A stretch of DNA of 64,000 nucleotides from CAMLDH01 sp966250375 (lineage in GTDB: Bacteria > Pseudomonadota > Gammaproteobacteria > Burkholderiales > Burkholderiaceae_D): NCBI GenBank assembly GCA_966250375.1, contig CBINHE010000003.1, positions 1 through 64,000 on the forward strand, written 5' to 3'. The position numbers and the translations under genes are program-made. This document shows, piece by piece, positions 50,349 through 59,888 of the stretch (within the stretch, counting starts at the first letter, position 1; each line of letters begins with the position of its first letter). The notes beneath the pieces were generated by a model. It made no database searches and was not told where the DNA came from. It saw only the letters and a program-made list of their open reading frames with translations.

Positions 50349-52334
50349 ATGTTTTCCACCCTTGAACTGACTCTCTTGTTACTTGGCACCGCCGTTCTTG
50401 GCGTGGTCGCGTTTCGCATGCTGCATCTACCGCCGATGTTGGGCTATTTGGTGGTCGGCATCCTGATCGGCCCGCACGGCCTGGGTTTGGCTGAGGACAA
50501 TGAGACGACGCACACGCTGGCTGAGTTTGGGGTCGTGTTCCTGATGTTTTCGATCGGGCTCGAATTTTCGCTGCCAAAGTTGTCATCGATGCGCCAGACC
50601 GTATTTGGGCTTGGGATGGCGCAAGTGCTGCTGACGATCGCCACCACCATGATATTCGGCTGGGCCGTCGCCCATGTCATGCCGCAATTGACCAATATCA
50701 GCTGGAAGGCGGCATTTGCACTGGGTGGCGCATTGGCAATGTCATCCACTGCGATCGTGTCCAAGCTGTTGACTGAGCGGCTGGAGCTGGAAAGCGATCA
50801 CGGGCGGCGTATTATCGGCATTTTGCTGTTCCAGGATCTGGCGTTGGTGCCGCTCTTGATTCTGGTGCCGGCGCTGGCCCATCCGCGCGGCGACTTGGCC
50901 GCCGAACTGGCGTGGGCCGCGCTAAAAGCGATTTTCGTGCTGGTGCTGTTGCTGGTGGTCGGACAGAAATTGATCCGTAGCTGGTTTCGGATCGTGGTCA
51001 AACGCCGTTCGCAAGAGTTGTTCATGCTCAACTTGCTCTTGATCACGCTCGGCGCGGCATGGATCACCGATCGCGCCGGTTTGTCGCTGGCGCTGGGTGC
51101 TTTCGTGGCCGGCATGCTGATTTCGGAAACCGAATACAAGCACCAGGTGGAAGAAGACATCAAGCCGTTCCGCGATGTGCTGCTCGGCTTGTTTTTTATC
51201 ACGATCGGCATGTTGCTTAATGTGCATCTGGTGATCGAAAACTGGTGGCTGGTCTTGCTACTGCTGGCTGGGCCGGTATTGCTGAAATTCGGCCTGATCG
51301 CCGTCTTGGCCAAGTTTTTTGGAGCCTCGACCGGGGTGGCGCTGCGCACCGGGCTGGCATTGGCGCAGGCCGGCGAATTCGGCTTTGTGCTGTTGAACCA
51401 GGTCGGCGGCTTGAAAATGATGGAGCCGCTGCTGATTCAACTGATCTTGGCGTCGATGGTGCTGTCGATGCTGGCAGCGCCTTTCATTCTGGCCAAGGCC
51501 GATGCGATTGTGATGAAGCTGTCCGCCAATGAATGGATGATGCAATCGCTGGCGCTGACGCAAATTGCGGCACGCACGATGGCCACGCAAAAGCATGTGA
51601 TCATCGCCGGCTTCGGCCGTAGCGGACAGAACCTGGCAAAATTGCTGGAAGAAGAAAAGATCGCCTATCACGCGCTCGATCTCGATCCGGACCGGGTGCG
51701 GGAGGCGCAGGCGGCTGGCGCTAACGTGTCCTACGGTGATTCGGCGCGGCGTGAGAGTCTGGTGGCAGCCGGCATCCATCGTGCCGCCGCTTTGGTCATC
51801 AGCTACGCTGACACGCCGTCGGCGTTGAAAGTGCTGCATTTTGCGCACGAACTGGCGCCGGCATTGCCGGTCATCGTACGTAGCCACGATGACACCGATC
51901 TTGACAAATTGCGTGCTGCCGGTGCTACCGAAGTGGTACCGGAAGCAATCGAAGGCAGCCTGATGCTGGCATCGCATGCGCTGGTAATGCTGGGCGTGCC
52001 ATTGCGGCGCGTGGTGCACCGCGTGCAGGCAGCGCGCGACGAGCGCTATGCATCGCTGCGCGGCTATTTCCATGGCGCTGGCGACGCGACGGACGATGCC
52101 GAGCACTTGCACGTACGACTGCACTCGGTCACGTTGGGGGAGGGCGCCAATGCGGTTGGAAAATCGCTCATGATGCTTAAGCTGTCGGATTTTGGCGCGG
52201 AAGTGACTACCATCCGGCGTGGCAGGAGCCGCATCGAGGTGATGCCGGATCTGGTTTTGCAGGCGAACGACATCGTCGTGCTGCGCGGTGCCACCGAAGC
52301 AGTAGCGCGGGCGGAGGAACGCTTGCTGAAATAG
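50349..52334 (+). CDS. Monovalent cation:proton antiporter, CPA2 family (KefB/KefC/YbaL type)
   Basis: The 661-aa protein has about 12 membrane helices (residues 5-385). It carries the CPA2 signatures GYLVVGILIGPHGLGL, FMFSIGLEFSL-like wording (LMFSIGLEFSLPKL) and LSLALGAFVAGMLISE. A RCK/TrkA-N domain follows from about residue 414 (HVIIAGFGRSGQNLAKLLE), then a TrkA-C domain ending DIVVLRGATEAVARAEERLLK. It likely moves K+ or Na+ against H+ under nucleotide control. A degenerate copy of its last codons lies at 53536-53630. Confidence 0.9.
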   Translation: MFSTLELTLLLLGTAVLGVVAFRMLHLPPMLGYLVVGILIGPHGLGLAEDNETTHTLAEFGVVFLMFSIGLEFSLPKLSSMRQTVFGLGMAQVLLTIATTMIFGWAVAHVMPQLTNISWKAAFALGGALAMSSTAIVSKLLTERLELESDHGRRIIGILLFQDLALVPLLILVPALAHPRGDLAAELAWAALKAIFVLVLLLVVGQKLIRSWFRIVVKRRSQELFMLNLLLITLGAAWITDRAGLSLALGAFVAGMLISETEYKHQVEEDIKPFRDVLLGLFFITIGMLLNVHLVIENWWLVLLLLAGPVLLKFGLIAVLAKFFGASTGVALRTGLALAQAGEFGFVLLNQVGGLKMMEPLLIQLILASMVLSMLAAPFILAKADAIVMKLSANEWMMQSLALTQIAARTMATQKHVIIAGFGRSGQNLAKLLEEEKIAYHALDLDPDRVREAQAAGANVSYGDSARRESLVAAGIHRAAALVISYADTPSALKVLHFAHELAPALPVIVRSHDDTDLDKLRAAGATEVVPEAIEGSLMLASHALVMLGVPLRRVVHRVQAARDERYASLRGYFHGAGDATDDAEHLHVRLHSVTLGEGANAVGKSLMMLKLSDFGAEVTTIRRGRSRIEVMPDLVLQANDIVVLRGATEAVARAEERLLK

Positions 52335-52456
52335 GACGTGCGGCACCGCTCCAGCGCCGTGCCTCCATGCAAAGGGGATGTGCGGATGCCGGTAAAATGC
52401 GCCAATAATGCAGCGGTGACACATCCCTGCCATCCCGCCATCAACAGAGAAATTCC

Positions 52457-53371
52457 ATGGAAGTTTTTGAACGCATCCTCGGCATCATTCTGCCGGTATT
52501 CATCATCATTGCACTCGGTTACGTGTATGCGCGCTGGCGCGGCGACAGCGTTAAGGCCGACATGACGGCGGTGAACCGCGTCAGCATGGACGTGCTGTGT
52601 CCGCTACTGGTGTTTACCGCGCTGGCGGCGAAGGATTTCGATATTGCGCACAATGGGACGTTGATCCTCGCCGGTGTGCTGATTTCACTGGGGTCGGGCT
52701 TGTTGGCGTGGCCGGTCGCACGCATGTTCGGCTACGATGCGCGCAGCTTCGTGCCGCCAATGATGTACAACAACTGCGGCAACATGGGATTGCCGCTCGC
52801 GGTGCTGGCATTCGGTACTGCCGGCTTATCGTCCGCGGTCGCGTTGTTCATGGCGTGCAACCTGGTATATTTCTCGATTGGCATCAAGATTATCGAAATC
52901 GGCCGCACTGACACACACACTTCGTCATGGAAGTTCCTGCTGAGTCCGATGATGATTGCGATGCTCATCGGCATGGCGTTTGCCGCCGTGCATATCGTGT
53001 TGCCGAATCCCTTGTTTCAAGCGTTGAAAATGCTCGGCGAAGCATGCATCCCGATCATGTTGTTCGCGTTGGGTGTGCGCATGATGGATGTCAGCTTCAA
53101 GAGCTGGCACATCGGCCTGGTCGGCGCGATCGTATGCCCGGCCGCCGGATTGGCGGTGGCGTGGCTGCTGGATGGCGTACTGAACATGACGCTGGCGCAG
53201 CGCGGCCAAATGTATTTGTTTGCCGCGCTGCCGCCGGCCGTGTTTTGCTTCATGGTGGCGGAGCAGTACAAACAGGAGCCAGACAGGGTAGCGTCGATTG
53301 TGTTGCTGGGGAACTTGGCCGCACTTGTGTTTGTGCCGGCGGGATTGTGGATGGGCTTGCCGGCCGCCTGA
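52457..53371 (+). CDS. AEC-family transporter (auxin efflux carrier-like permease)
   Basis: The 304-aa integral membrane protein has about ten hydrophobic segments in two halves, with the family wording ADMTAVNRVSMDVLCPLLVFTAL near residue 40 and YNNCGNMGLPLAVLAFG near residue 105 (the NxGxxGxPL motif). Bacterial members export or import small organic acids such as malate; the substrate here is unknown. It sits between the antiporter and the duplication scar. Confidence 0.87.
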   Translation: MEVFERILGIILPVFIIIALGYVYARWRGDSVKADMTAVNRVSMDVLCPLLVFTALAAKDFDIAHNGTLILAGVLISLGSGLLAWPVARMFGYDARSFVPPMMYNNCGNMGLPLAVLAFGTAGLSSAVALFMACNLVYFSIGIKIIEIGRTDTHTSSWKFLLSPMMIAMLIGMAFAAVHIVLPNPLFQALKMLGEACIPIMLFALGVRMMDVSFKSWHIGLVGAIVCPAAGLAVAWLLDGVLNMTLAQRGQMYLFAALPPAVFCFMVAEQYKQEPDRVASIVLLGNLAALVFVPAGLWMGLPAA

Positions 53372-53379
53372 ATTTTCCA

Positions 53380-53535
53380 GGCTATTTTTCTTTAGGAGCG
53401 GTACCAGTCGCGATGATTTTTCCGCTGCCGCCTTCCGGACTCAGATCAATCAGCCAGTCAGCGGCCTTGATCACACCCAGATTGATTCAAAGGACGACCG
53501 TGTTGCCTTGATCGCGCAAGCGGTGTATCACTTTC
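53380..53535 (-). pseudogene. Degenerate copy of the 3' end of uvrA
   Basis: Bases 53401-53535 align with 55145-55288, inside uvrA, at roughly 85% identity by eye. They share GTCGCGATGATTTTTCCG, CCGCCTTCCGGAC, CCAGTCAGCGG and GCAAGCGGTGTATCACTTTC. The copy has several small deletions, so the frame is lost. The T-rich bases at 53380-53395 resemble the very end of uvrA (55076-55090), implying a further internal deletion. The orientation is the same as uvrA. Confidence 0.8.
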
Positions 53536-53630
53536 TGATACTACAAGCGAACGATATCGTTGTGCTGCGTGGCGCCGCCGAGGCAGTGGCGCGCTTGCTG
53601 AAATAGACAGTGCGGCGCCGTTCCAGCGTC
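53536..53630 (+). pseudogene. Degenerate copy of the 3' end of the antiporter gene
   Basis: Bases 53547-53630 align with 52262-52355, the last codons and trailer of the CPA2 antiporter gene. GCGAACGAtATCGTtGTGCTG, CGCTTGCTGAAATAG and GTGCGGC are shared, and a 12-base deletion removes part of the AEERLLK coding stretch. It is joined directly to the uvrA fragment and runs into the stop codon of the alkane hydroxylase gene. Confidence 0.8.
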
Positions 53631-54729
53631 ATGCGGATTGCCGCAATTTAGCAGGAATTCGTGGATGAATGATGCGGAACCATAAGGGCGGAAATAGCGC
53701 CAACAGTATCATCGCGCTGTACCCGCCGGGCAATTGCGGCACTTCATCGAAATGGCGCAACTCCTGATAGCGCCGGGACGCGTGCGCATGATGGTCGGAA
53801 TGGCGTGCCAGATTCAGCTGGAACCAGTTCATCAAGCGATAGTTCGAATTCCATGAATGGATCGGCGCGACACGTTCATAGCCTTGTTCGGTCTTGCGCC
53901 GTGCCAGGCCATAGTGCTCGATGTAATTGATCACTTCCAGTTCGCAAAAGGCGATGACCGATTGCCCGACAAAAAACAGTGCGCCCGCCGCGCCGAACGT
54001 TAGCCAGATCGCTGCTGCAAATACGATCGACAATCCGCTCCAGAGCAGTATTTCATTGCGCCACGCCGGCAAGCCGCGCCGTTGCAACCGGCGCACTTCC
54101 AGTCGCCATGAATTCTTGATGTTGTGCCATACCGCCTGCGGCACGAAGGCATAAATCGATTGTCCGTAACGTGCGGACGATGCATCGTCCGGCGTCGATA
54201 CGTGTACATGGTGACCGTAGATATGTTCGATTTTGAATCCGCCATAACAGACGGACGACAGCAAGATGCCGCCGGCCCATTGTTCCAACCTGCTCGAACG
54301 GTGTATCAATTCATGTGCGGCGGTGATGGCTACCGTGCCGGATATCGCGCCGACCGACAGTATCCAGCCGAGCTTGCCTATCCAGTTGAAATCGACCGTT
54401 GTAAAAACATGTAAGCCCCACAGCAGTGACGCGCACTGGACCGGCAGTACTGCCAGCGCAATCCATTTGTAAAGGGTAATCTCGCGTGCGTCGGCCGCGG
54501 GCTGCGAGGGATCTTTGCCTGCCAGATAATCGAGCACGGTCAGAACGCCGAACATGAGAAACAGCGGCCAAAAGGCAAATAAATTTTGCATGTTCGTCGC
54601 GGTACCCAACTTGATGGCATCGCGCAGCGATAGCGGAATCATCAGGATGCCGGTAAACCGTAGCGGCCATAGCCAGCGCGAGAAAAGCGTGCGCAATGGC
54701 GGCAGAGGTGCATGTAATGGAGATTGCAT
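53629..54729 (-). CDS. AlkB-type membrane fatty-acid desaturase / alkane 1-monooxygenase
   Basis: The 366-aa protein has several membrane helices and the histidine boxes of non-haem di-iron hydroxylases: HELIHR (139-144), EHIYGHHVHV (168-177) and RHSDHHAH (309-316). It also has the AlkB motif NYIEHYGL (268-275). This points to terminal hydroxylation of alkanes or similar chains. No rubredoxin or reductase gene is present in the window. ATG 54729 has GAAGGAG at a good distance. The stop lies at the edge of the duplication scar. Confidence 0.85.
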   Translation of the reverse strand: MQSPLHAPLPPLRTLFSRWLWPLRFTGILMIPLSLRDAIKLGTATNMQNLFAFWPLFLMFGVLTVLDYLAGKDPSQPAADAREITLYKWIALAVLPVQCASLLWGLHVFTTVDFNWIGKLGWILSVGAISGTVAITAAHELIHRSSRLEQWAGGILLSSVCYGGFKIEHIYGHHVHVSTPDDASSARYGQSIYAFVPQAVWHNIKNSWRLEVRRLQRRGLPAWRNEILLWSGLSIVFAAAIWLTFGAAGALFFVGQSVIAFCELEVINYIEHYGLARRKTEQGYERVAPIHSWNSNYRLMNWFQLNLARHSDHHAHASRRYQELRHFDEVPQLPGGYSAMILLALFPPLWFRIIHPRIPAKLRQSA

Positions 54730-55071
54730 TGGTTGCTCCTTCACTGCAAACGGGTCTATGCTTGTTTGCCGCACGACGTAAATACATCAGGATATGCGGC
54801 CATCGATCATGGTGTTCCCGGAAATATAATTGTCGCCAACGACCATCACGCAAACTTCTTATCGGCGATACGGTAAAGGATGAAGAGGATGAATCGACCA
54901 GTCAACAATAACAAAGGCTTGCTTGATCCGGCTCACGGAGGTTGTGGCACTCGGCTGGGGTGGTTTATCCGGGCAGTATGATTTCATTCCGATCAAAAAC
55001 GATGTGGCACACGGCACATGTTTTTTATCTCGGCACGCCACCCGGTTCCTTGCGCGATACGATGCGGGTAA
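54730..55071. other. Gene-free stretch between the alkB-like gene and uvrA
   Basis: I see no supported gene in these 342 bases. A frame on the plus strand from 54923 runs into the antisense of uvrA and looks spurious. The region may be a remnant of the rearrangement described at 53380-53630, but no further match to neighbouring genes was seen. Confidence 0.4.
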
Positions 55072-57924
55072 TCATTTTTTCTTCAGCAATGGCGCCAGAT
55101 ATTTGCCTGTCACACTCGCTGGATTTTTTGCCACTTCTTCCGGCGTGCCGGTCGCGATGATTTTTCCGCCGCCAGCGCCGCCTTCCGGACCCAGATCAAT
55201 CAACCAGTCAGCGGTCTTGATCACATCCAGGTTGTGTTCAATGATGACGACCGTATTGCCTTGGTCGCGCAAGCGGTGTATCACTTTCAGCAGCAGGTCG
55301 ATATCGTGGAAATGCAAACCCGTGGTCGGTTCGTCCAGGATGTACAAGGTGCGGCCGGTATCACGTTTCGATAATTCCAGCGACAGTTTCACGCGCTGCG
55401 CTTCGCCGCCGGACAGCGTGGTTGCGCTTTGCCCCAGGCGGATATAACCCAGGCCGACATCGAGCAGTGTTTGCAGCTTGCGCGCAATCACCGGTACCGG
55501 TTTGAAAAATTCATGCGCTTCTTCGACCGTCATGCCCAGCACTTCGGTAATGTTTTTTCCTTTGTAAAGCACTTCCAGCGTCTCGCGGTTGTAGCGTTTA
55601 CCGTGGCACACGTCGCACGGTACATACACATCCGGCAAAAAGTGCATCTCGACTTTGATCACGCCGTCGCCTTGGCACGCTTCGCAGCGGCCGCCTTTGA
55701 CGTTGAAGGAGAAACGGCCTGCGCTATAGCCGCGCTCTTTCGATGCCGGCACGGTTGCGAACAAATCGCGGATCGGCGTGAAGAGGCCCGTGTAAGTTGC
55801 CGGATTCGAGCGTGGCGTGCGCCCGATCGGCGCCTGGTCGACAGAAATCACCTTGTCGAAATGCTCTAGTCCGCTGACTGTTTCATGCGCCGCCGGTTCT
55901 GCCTGTGAGCCGTACAAGTGGCGCGCGGCCGCATGATATAGCGTGTCGTTGACCAGTGTCGATTTGCCCGAACCGGATACGCCGGTCACGCAGGTCAGCA
56001 AGCCGACCGGCAAATTGAGCGTCACATTTTTCAGGTTGTTACCGCATGCGCCAGTGATGACGAACTGTCGTTTCGGATTCGATGCGGTGCGTTTTTTCGG
56101 CACGCTGATTTCAAACGTCCCATTCAGATATTTTGCGGTGAGCGATTTCTTGCTTTTCAAAATCTGCTCGAGCGTGCCTTGCGCAATGATTTCGCCGCCA
56201 TGCACGCCGGCACCCAAGCCCATGTCGACCACGAAGTCGGCACAGCGGATCGCGTCTTCATCGTGCTCAACCACCAGCACGCTGTTGCCGATGTCGCGCA
56301 AATGTTTCAGCGTCGTGATCAGGCGATCGTTGTCGCGCTGGTGCAAGCCGATCGACGGTTCATCCAATACATACATCACGCCGGTTAGGCCCGAGCCGAT
56401 TTGTGATGCCAGCCGAATGCGCTGCGCTTCGCCGCCGGACAAGGTGTCGGCGCTGCGTTCCAGCGACAGGTAATCAAGGCCGACGTTGTTCAGGAACTTC
56501 AGGCGAGATACGATTTCCTTGACGATGCGATCGGCGATTTCCCTTTTCGCGCCGGTCAATTTCAGGCGTTCGAAAAATGCCAGCGTTTCGCGCAGCGGTG
56601 TCGCCGCGACTTCGTAAATGGCACGCTCCTGCTTGCCTGTGCCGACTTTCACGAAGCGCGCTTCGATGCGCAGACGGGCGCCCGCGCACGACGGGCATTC
56701 TTTCTTGTTGATGAACTTCGCAAGTTCTTCCTTTACCGCCATTGAATCTGTTTCGCGGTAGCGTCGTTGCAGATTATTCACCACGCCTTCAAATGTATGC
56801 TCGCGAACCACGGTGCGGCCGCGTTCGTTGATATAGCTGAACGGGATCGTCTGCCGGCCGGAGCCGAACAGCACGACTTGCTGCGCCTTTTCGGGCAATT
56901 TTTCGAACGGCACATCGACATCGAATTCATAGAATTCCGCCAAGTTCGACAGCATCTGGAAATAAAACTGGTTGCGCCGGTCCCAGCCCTTGACCGCGCC
57001 ACTGGCGAGGGACAGGTTGGGGAAGGCGACGATGCGTTTCGGATCGAAGAATTCGATATGTCCCAGGCCATCGCATTCCGGGCACGCACCCATCGGATTG
57101 TTGAACGAGAACAGGCGCGGCTCCAGTTCCTGCAGAGAGTAACCGCAAATGGCGCACGCAAATTTGTTGGAATGCAAATGCTCTTTGCCGCTATCCATTT
57201 CCAATGCGATCGCGCGTCCGTCCGCGAGACGCAATGCGGTCTCGAAGCTTTCGGCCAGGCGCTGCTTGATATCGGCCTTGACCTTTACACGGTCGATCAC
57301 GACATCGATCGTGTGTTTCTCGGTTTTCTTCAGTTTCGGCAGGTCGTCGACTTCGATAATTTTGGCGGAGCCGGTACCGCTCTGGACGCGAAAACGCACG
57401 AAGCCCTGTGCCTGCATCTGCTCGAACAAATCGGCGTGTTCTCCTTTTCTGTTGGCGACGACTGGCGCCAGGATCATCAGTTTGGTGTCTTCCGGCAGGG
57501 TCAACGCTGCATCGACCATTTGCGATACCGACTGCGCGGCCAGCGGATGTTCTGGATGGTCGGGGCAATACGGTGTGCCGACGCGTGCGTATAGCAGACG
57601 CAGATAATCGTGGATCTCGGTAACCGTGCCAACCGTGGAGCGCGGGTTGTGCGACGTCGCTTTTTGTTCGATTGAAATCGCAGGCGACAATCCTTCGATC
57701 ATGTCGACGTCCGGCTTTTCCATCAGTTGCAGGAACTGACGCGCATACGCCGACAGAGATTCGACATAGCGCCGCTGTCCTTCCGCGTACAAGGTGTCGA
57801 ATGCGAGCGACGACTTGCCGGAACCGGACAGCCCGGTGATCACGACCAGTTTATTGCGAGGCAAGTCCAGATTGATGTTCTTGAGGTTGTGCGTACGGGC
57901 GCCTCGAATGCGGATTTCTTCCAT
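55072..57924 (-). CDS. uvrA: Excinuclease ABC subunit A
   Basis: UvrA finds DNA damage and loads UvrB in nucleotide excision repair. The 950-aa protein has two ABC ATPase halves, with Walker A motifs GLSGSGKSSLA (about residue 33) and GVSGSGKSTLV (about residue 650). Two signature segments are present (LSGGEAQRIRLA and LSGGEAQRVKL). Zinc sites are CAICGYSLQ...CPECDGLG and CEACQGDG...CDVCHGKRY. No LexA box is obvious in the 140 bases upstream. Part of its 3' end is duplicated at 53380-53535. Confidence 0.97.
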   Translation of the reverse strand: MEEIRIRGARTHNLKNINLDLPRNKLVVITGLSGSGKSSLAFDTLYAEGQRRYVESLSAYARQFLQLMEKPDVDMIEGLSPAISIEQKATSHNPRSTVGTVTEIHDYLRLLYARVGTPYCPDHPEHPLAAQSVSQMVDAALTLPEDTKLMILAPVVANRKGEHADLFEQMQAQGFVRFRVQSGTGSAKIIEVDDLPKLKKTEKHTIDVVIDRVKVKADIKQRLAESFETALRLADGRAIALEMDSGKEHLHSNKFACAICGYSLQELEPRLFSFNNPMGACPECDGLGHIEFFDPKRIVAFPNLSLASGAVKGWDRRNQFYFQMLSNLAEFYEFDVDVPFEKLPEKAQQVVLFGSGRQTIPFSYINERGRTVVREHTFEGVVNNLQRRYRETDSMAVKEELAKFINKKECPSCAGARLRIEARFVKVGTGKQERAIYEVAATPLRETLAFFERLKLTGAKREIADRIVKEIVSRLKFLNNVGLDYLSLERSADTLSGGEAQRIRLASQIGSGLTGVMYVLDEPSIGLHQRDNDRLITTLKHLRDIGNSVLVVEHDEDAIRCADFVVDMGLGAGVHGGEIIAQGTLEQILKSKKSLTAKYLNGTFEISVPKKRTASNPKRQFVITGACGNNLKNVTLNLPVGLLTCVTGVSGSGKSTLVNDTLYHAAARHLYGSQAEPAAHETVSGLEHFDKVISVDQAPIGRTPRSNPATYTGLFTPIRDLFATVPASKERGYSAGRFSFNVKGGRCEACQGDGVIKVEMHFLPDVYVPCDVCHGKRYNRETLEVLYKGKNITEVLGMTVEEAHEFFKPVPVIARKLQTLLDVGLGYIRLGQSATTLSGGEAQRVKLSLELSKRDTGRTLYILDEPTTGLHFHDIDLLLKVIHRLRDQGNTVVIIEHNLDVIKTADWLIDLGPEGGAGGGKIIATGTPEEVAKNPASVTGKYLAPLLKKK

Positions 57925-58062
57925 GAACGGCTTTCAGCGTAAGCTTTTGTGGCGCGTGCGGCTTATTAAAAAACTGCAAGCGCGTGAGGACGGGTCAACC
58001 TGATACTATAACGGGTTTTGATGCCGATCGTAAAAGGTTGGCTGACTCCGCGATTGATGTTC

Positions 58063-59292
58063 ATGGCTTCTTCTATTTCTTTCGAAACAACTCCCGGTAT
58101 GACGCGCACGGAAATCAAGACCAGTGCGTCGCTGGCGTCAATTTTTGCGCTGCGCATGCTTGGCTTGTTTCTGATCCTGCCGGTATTTGCCGTACATGCA
58201 ACGACCTTGTCAGGCGGCGAAAACGTGTTCATGGTCGGGTTGGCAATGGGGATTTACGGGCTTGCGCAGGCATTCGGTCAACTGCCGTTCGGTATCGCTT
58301 CCGATAAATACGGGCGCAAGCCGGTCATCGTCTTCGGCTTGATTCTGTTTGCGCTCGGTTCATTCATTGCCGCCATGGCAAGCAGTATCGAATGGGTGAT
58401 TGTCGGGCGCGCAGTGCAAGGCGCCGGCGCGATTTCGGCCGCAGTCACCGCCTTCATTGCCGATGCAACGCGCGACGAGCATCGTACCAAGGCGATGGCG
58501 ATGGTCGGGGGCTCGATCGGCGTGACGTTCGCCCTATCGTTGATTGCCGCACCGGCGTTATATCAATGGATCGGGATGGCCGGAATATTCGGATTGACCG
58601 GCGGCTTGGCGCTGGTGGCGATTCTGGTGGTGCTATTTGTCGTGCCGGCCGCACCGGTAATCAAAGTGCAACGTATCGCATTCGGTGCAATATTGAAAAA
58701 CCGGGAGCTAATGCGGCTGAACTATGGCGTGTTTGCATTGCATTTGACGCAAATTGCGGTCTTCGTCGTGGTGCCGTCGGCGCTGGTGCAAACTGCAGGC
58801 CTGCCGGTCGCCGAGCACTGGAAAATCTATCTGCCCGTGGTGCTGGCATCGTTCGCAATCATGCTGCCGCCGATTTTCATCAGCGAGAGGCATGGCAAGG
58901 GGAAGCAGGTATTTGTTGCTGCGATTGCATTACTGCTGTTGGTGCAAATCGGCATGTGGCTATTCTTCTCGCGGGCATCAGGCCACTGGATGATTCTTGT
59001 GTCATTGCTATTGGCTTTTTTCGTTGCATTCAATATTCTGGAAGCGAGCCAGCCATCGTTAGTATCGCGTCTTGCGCCGCCTGAAGCCAAGGGTGCCGCA
59101 CTTGGTGTGTATAACACCATGCAGTCATTGGGTTTGTTTTGTGGCGGCGCGTTGGGCGGCTGGTTGAAGCAACATGTCGGTGCGTCGTCGGTGTTTGTTT
59201 TGGGTGCAGCATTGACTATTGTCTGGCTTATAATTGCCGCCAACATGAAAAATCTGCCGCGTCGTGGCCAACTGCAAACGTCATTGGTCTAG
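58063..59292 (+). CDS. MFS transporter (YajR/drug:H+ antiporter-like)
   Basis: This is a 12-helix major facilitator protein with the family landmarks LASIFALRMLGLFLILPVFAVHA in helix 1, the loop 2-3 motif GIASDKYGRKPVI and GAGAISAAVTAFIAD in helix 4-5. The start is uncertain: ATGs lie at 58021, 58063 and 58099, and none has a good ribosome site. A TATAAC at 58007-58012 would leave no leader for the first. The last gives MTRTEIKTSASLASIF, like relatives. It is divergent from uvrA. The substrate is unknown. Confidence 0.87.
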   Translation: MASSISFETTPGMTRTEIKTSASLASIFALRMLGLFLILPVFAVHATTLSGGENVFMVGLAMGIYGLAQAFGQLPFGIASDKYGRKPVIVFGLILFALGSFIAAMASSIEWVIVGRAVQGAGAISAAVTAFIADATRDEHRTKAMAMVGGSIGVTFALSLIAAPALYQWIGMAGIFGLTGGLALVAILVVLFVVPAAPVIKVQRIAFGAILKNRELMRLNYGVFALHLTQIAVFVVVPSALVQTAGLPVAEHWKIYLPVVLASFAIMLPPIFISERHGKGKQVFVAAIALLLLVQIGMWLFFSRASGHWMILVSLLLAFFVAFNILEASQPSLVSRLAPPEAKGAALGVYNTMQSLGLFCGGALGGWLKQHVGASSVFVLGAALTIVWLIIAANMKNLPRRGQLQTSLV

Positions 59293-59324
59293 TTAGTGAG
59301 AATTATTTTTGGAGAAGTAAATTT

Positions 59325-59825
59325 ATGGCATCGGTAAATAAAGTCATCATCGTCGGCAACTTGGGTCGTGATCCGGAAACGCGGTACATGCCAAACGGCG
59401 AAGCAGTCACCAACATCGCGGTCGCCACGACGGAAAGCTGGAAAGACAAAAACAGCGGCGAAAAAAAAGAGCTGACCGAATGGCATCGCATCACGTTCTA
59501 TCGCAAGTTGGCGGAAATTGCCGGCCAGTACCTGAAAAAGGGGTCGCAAATCTATGTCGAAGGTCGCCTGCAGACGCGCAAATGGACCGATAAAGAGGGT
59601 GCGGAGCGCTATACCACGGAAATCATCGCGGACACGATGCAGATGTTGGGCAGCCGCCAAGGAATGGGTGGTGGTGGCAGCGCACCGATGGACGACGAGT
59701 ACGGCAGCGCCCCTGCGCCGCGCCAAAACGCCGGCAGTGGTAACAGTAGCAGCGGTGGCGCCTCGCGCTCGGCATCCAAGCCGGCGCCGAATTTCAGCGA
59801 TATGGACGACGATATTCCATTCTGA
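59325..59825 (+). CDS. ssb: Single-stranded DNA-binding protein
   Basis: SSB coats single-stranded DNA in replication, repair and recombination. The 166-aa protein has the OB fold (residues about 3-110) starting MASVNKVIIVGNLGRDPETRY, a glycine/serine-rich linker and the acidic tip DMDDDIPF that binds partner proteins. ATG 59325 with TTGGAGAAG upstream is chosen. The longer open frame lies inside the MFS gene. The uvrA-MFS-ssb neighbourhood is common in Burkholderiales. Confidence 0.96.
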   Translation: MASVNKVIIVGNLGRDPETRYMPNGEAVTNIAVATTESWKDKNSGEKKELTEWHRITFYRKLAEIAGQYLKKGSQIYVEGRLQTRKWTDKEGAERYTTEIIADTMQMLGSRQGMGGGGSAPMDDEYGSAPAPRQNAGSGNSSSGGASRSASKPAPNFSDMDDDIPF

Positions 59826-59844
59826 AATGTTGGTATGCAAAATA

Positions 59845-59888
59845 TGCAAAATAAAAAACCCCGCAAGAGCGGGGTTTTTTATTTTGCA
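59845..59888. terminator. Long perfect terminator after ssb
   Basis: Twenty bases at 59845-59864 and twenty at 59869-59888 are perfect reverse complements around AAGA. The core is CCCCGC/GCGGGG, flanked by A6 and T6. It can act in both directions. Confidence 0.92.

Noticed and set aside
51258..52433. 391-codon open frame on the minus strand
   Set aside because: Antisense to the antiporter gene, rich in His/Gln/Arg as expected for a mirror frame, and without a recognisable domain.
54923..55447. Possible gene on the plus strand before uvrA
   Set aside because: More than half is antisense to uvrA, and the rest lacks a ribosome site and any recognisable sequence.
57925..58020. LexA (SOS) box before uvrA
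   Set aside because: No CTGT-N8-ACAG or close variant is present in the uvrA-MFS gap.
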